From NCBI GenBank assembly GCA_016218465.1, contig JACREA010000212.1, positions 1 through 5,492 of the forward strand: 5,492 nt of DNA. The letters run 5' to 3'. Shown here one piece after another: positions 5,379-5,492 of the stretch. The translations under genes were made by a program, and so were the position numbers. This stretch comes from Nitrosomonadales bacterium. Lineage in GTDB: Bacteria > Pseudomonadota > Gammaproteobacteria > Burkholderiales > Gallionellaceae. Each line of letters starts with the position of its first letter. Positions within the stretch are counted from its first letter, which is position 1. Below the pieces are notes generated by a model that saw only the letters and a program-made list of their open reading frames with translations, was not told where the DNA came from and did no database searches.

Positions 5379-5408
5379 ATTCTAGCACTCGCAGGTTAAG
5401 AGTGCCAA
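5379..5408 (-). promoter_or_regulatory. Sigma-70-type promoter of rpoH
   Basis: On the - strand the -35 box TTGGCA (5403-5408; 5 of 6 to TTGACA) and the -10 box TAGAAT (5379-5384; 5 of 6 to TATAAT) are separated by 18 bp. A start about 6-8 nt downstream of the -10 box would fall near 5371-5373, giving a leader of only about 17-20 nt that still includes the full Shine-Dalgarno site. The overlap with the CIRCE operator supports the assignment; the start site itself is inferred. Confidence 0.75.
5382..5408 (-). promoter_or_regulatory. CIRCE operator (HrcA repressor binding site) at rpoH
   Basis: On the - strand it reads TTGGCACTC, nine bases, GAGTGCTAG. The CIRCE consensus is TTAGCACTC-N9-GAGTGCTAA, so 16 of 18 arm positions match and the spacer length is exact. 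HrcA binds CIRCE as a dimer and represses until chaperonin is titrated away. The operator covers the -35 box, the whole spacer and half of the -10 box, which suits repression by blocking RNA polymerase. Confidence 0.9.
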
Positions 5409-5492
5409 GCTGAGAAATGGTTCGATGGTTTGAGGAGTAAGCAGAAACTGATAGCAAAACTTTTTATGCCTCTTAACAAAGCACAGCAGGAT

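Noticed and set aside
5409..5492. Possible 3' end of another - strand gene (such as ftsX) or an upstream rpoH promoter
   Set aside because: Two - strand frames stay open for about 31-36 codons but their translations resemble no protein I know, and no -35/-10 pair with proper spacing was convincing. I see nothing supportable here.

Overview
The window looks like the chromosome of a betaproteobacterium, probably in the Nitrosomonadales and perhaps close to the iron-oxidising Gallionellaceae. This placement is an inference from three things: an alternative complex III (ACIII) cluster, sspA-sspB directly behind a quinol oxidoreductase operon, and a CIRCE-controlled rpoH. No rRNA or other phylogenetic marker is present to confirm it.

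Positions 1-4285 (+ strand) hold one tightly packed gene run: the 3' part of actC, then actD, actE, actF, sspA and sspB. Gaps are 1 to 12 nt, and actD/actE and sspA/sspB each overlap by 4 nt, so the run is probably one transcription unit. ActC and ActF are NrfD-like integral membrane subunits, ActD is a two-helix DUF3341 membrane protein and ActE is a periplasmic monohaem cytochrome c. Together they are the distal half of ACIII, which oxidises quinol and reduces a periplasmic cytochrome or an associated terminal oxidase. The upstream subunits (ActA, ActB) would lie left of the window. SspA (RNA-polymerase-associated, GST-fold) and SspB (ClpXP adaptor for ssrA-tagged proteins) follow with no visible break.

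Positions 4286-4493 form a convergent intergenic region rich in repeats. It contains a short dispersed repeat abutting the sspB stop codon, a strong bidirectional intrinsic terminator, and a 123-bp element bounded by perfect 27-bp inverted repeats whose cores have the dRS3-type layout ATTCCC-N8-GGGAAT. A second copy of the short repeat lies inside the 3' end of actE and encodes its last residues.

Positions 4494-5408 (- strand) hold rpoH, the heat-shock sigma factor, with a strong Shine-Dalgarno sequence and a sigma-70-type promoter. The promoter's -35 box, spacer and half of the -10 box are covered by a near-consensus CIRCE operator, which predicts repression of rpoH by HrcA. Positions 5409-5492 hold no feature I can support.

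I did not find a wholly new system. The points most worth following are the CIRCE-over-promoter design of rpoH with a very short leader, ACIII in the position where bc1 genes usually precede sspAB in betaproteobacteria, and repeat-derived coding sequence at the actE C-terminus.
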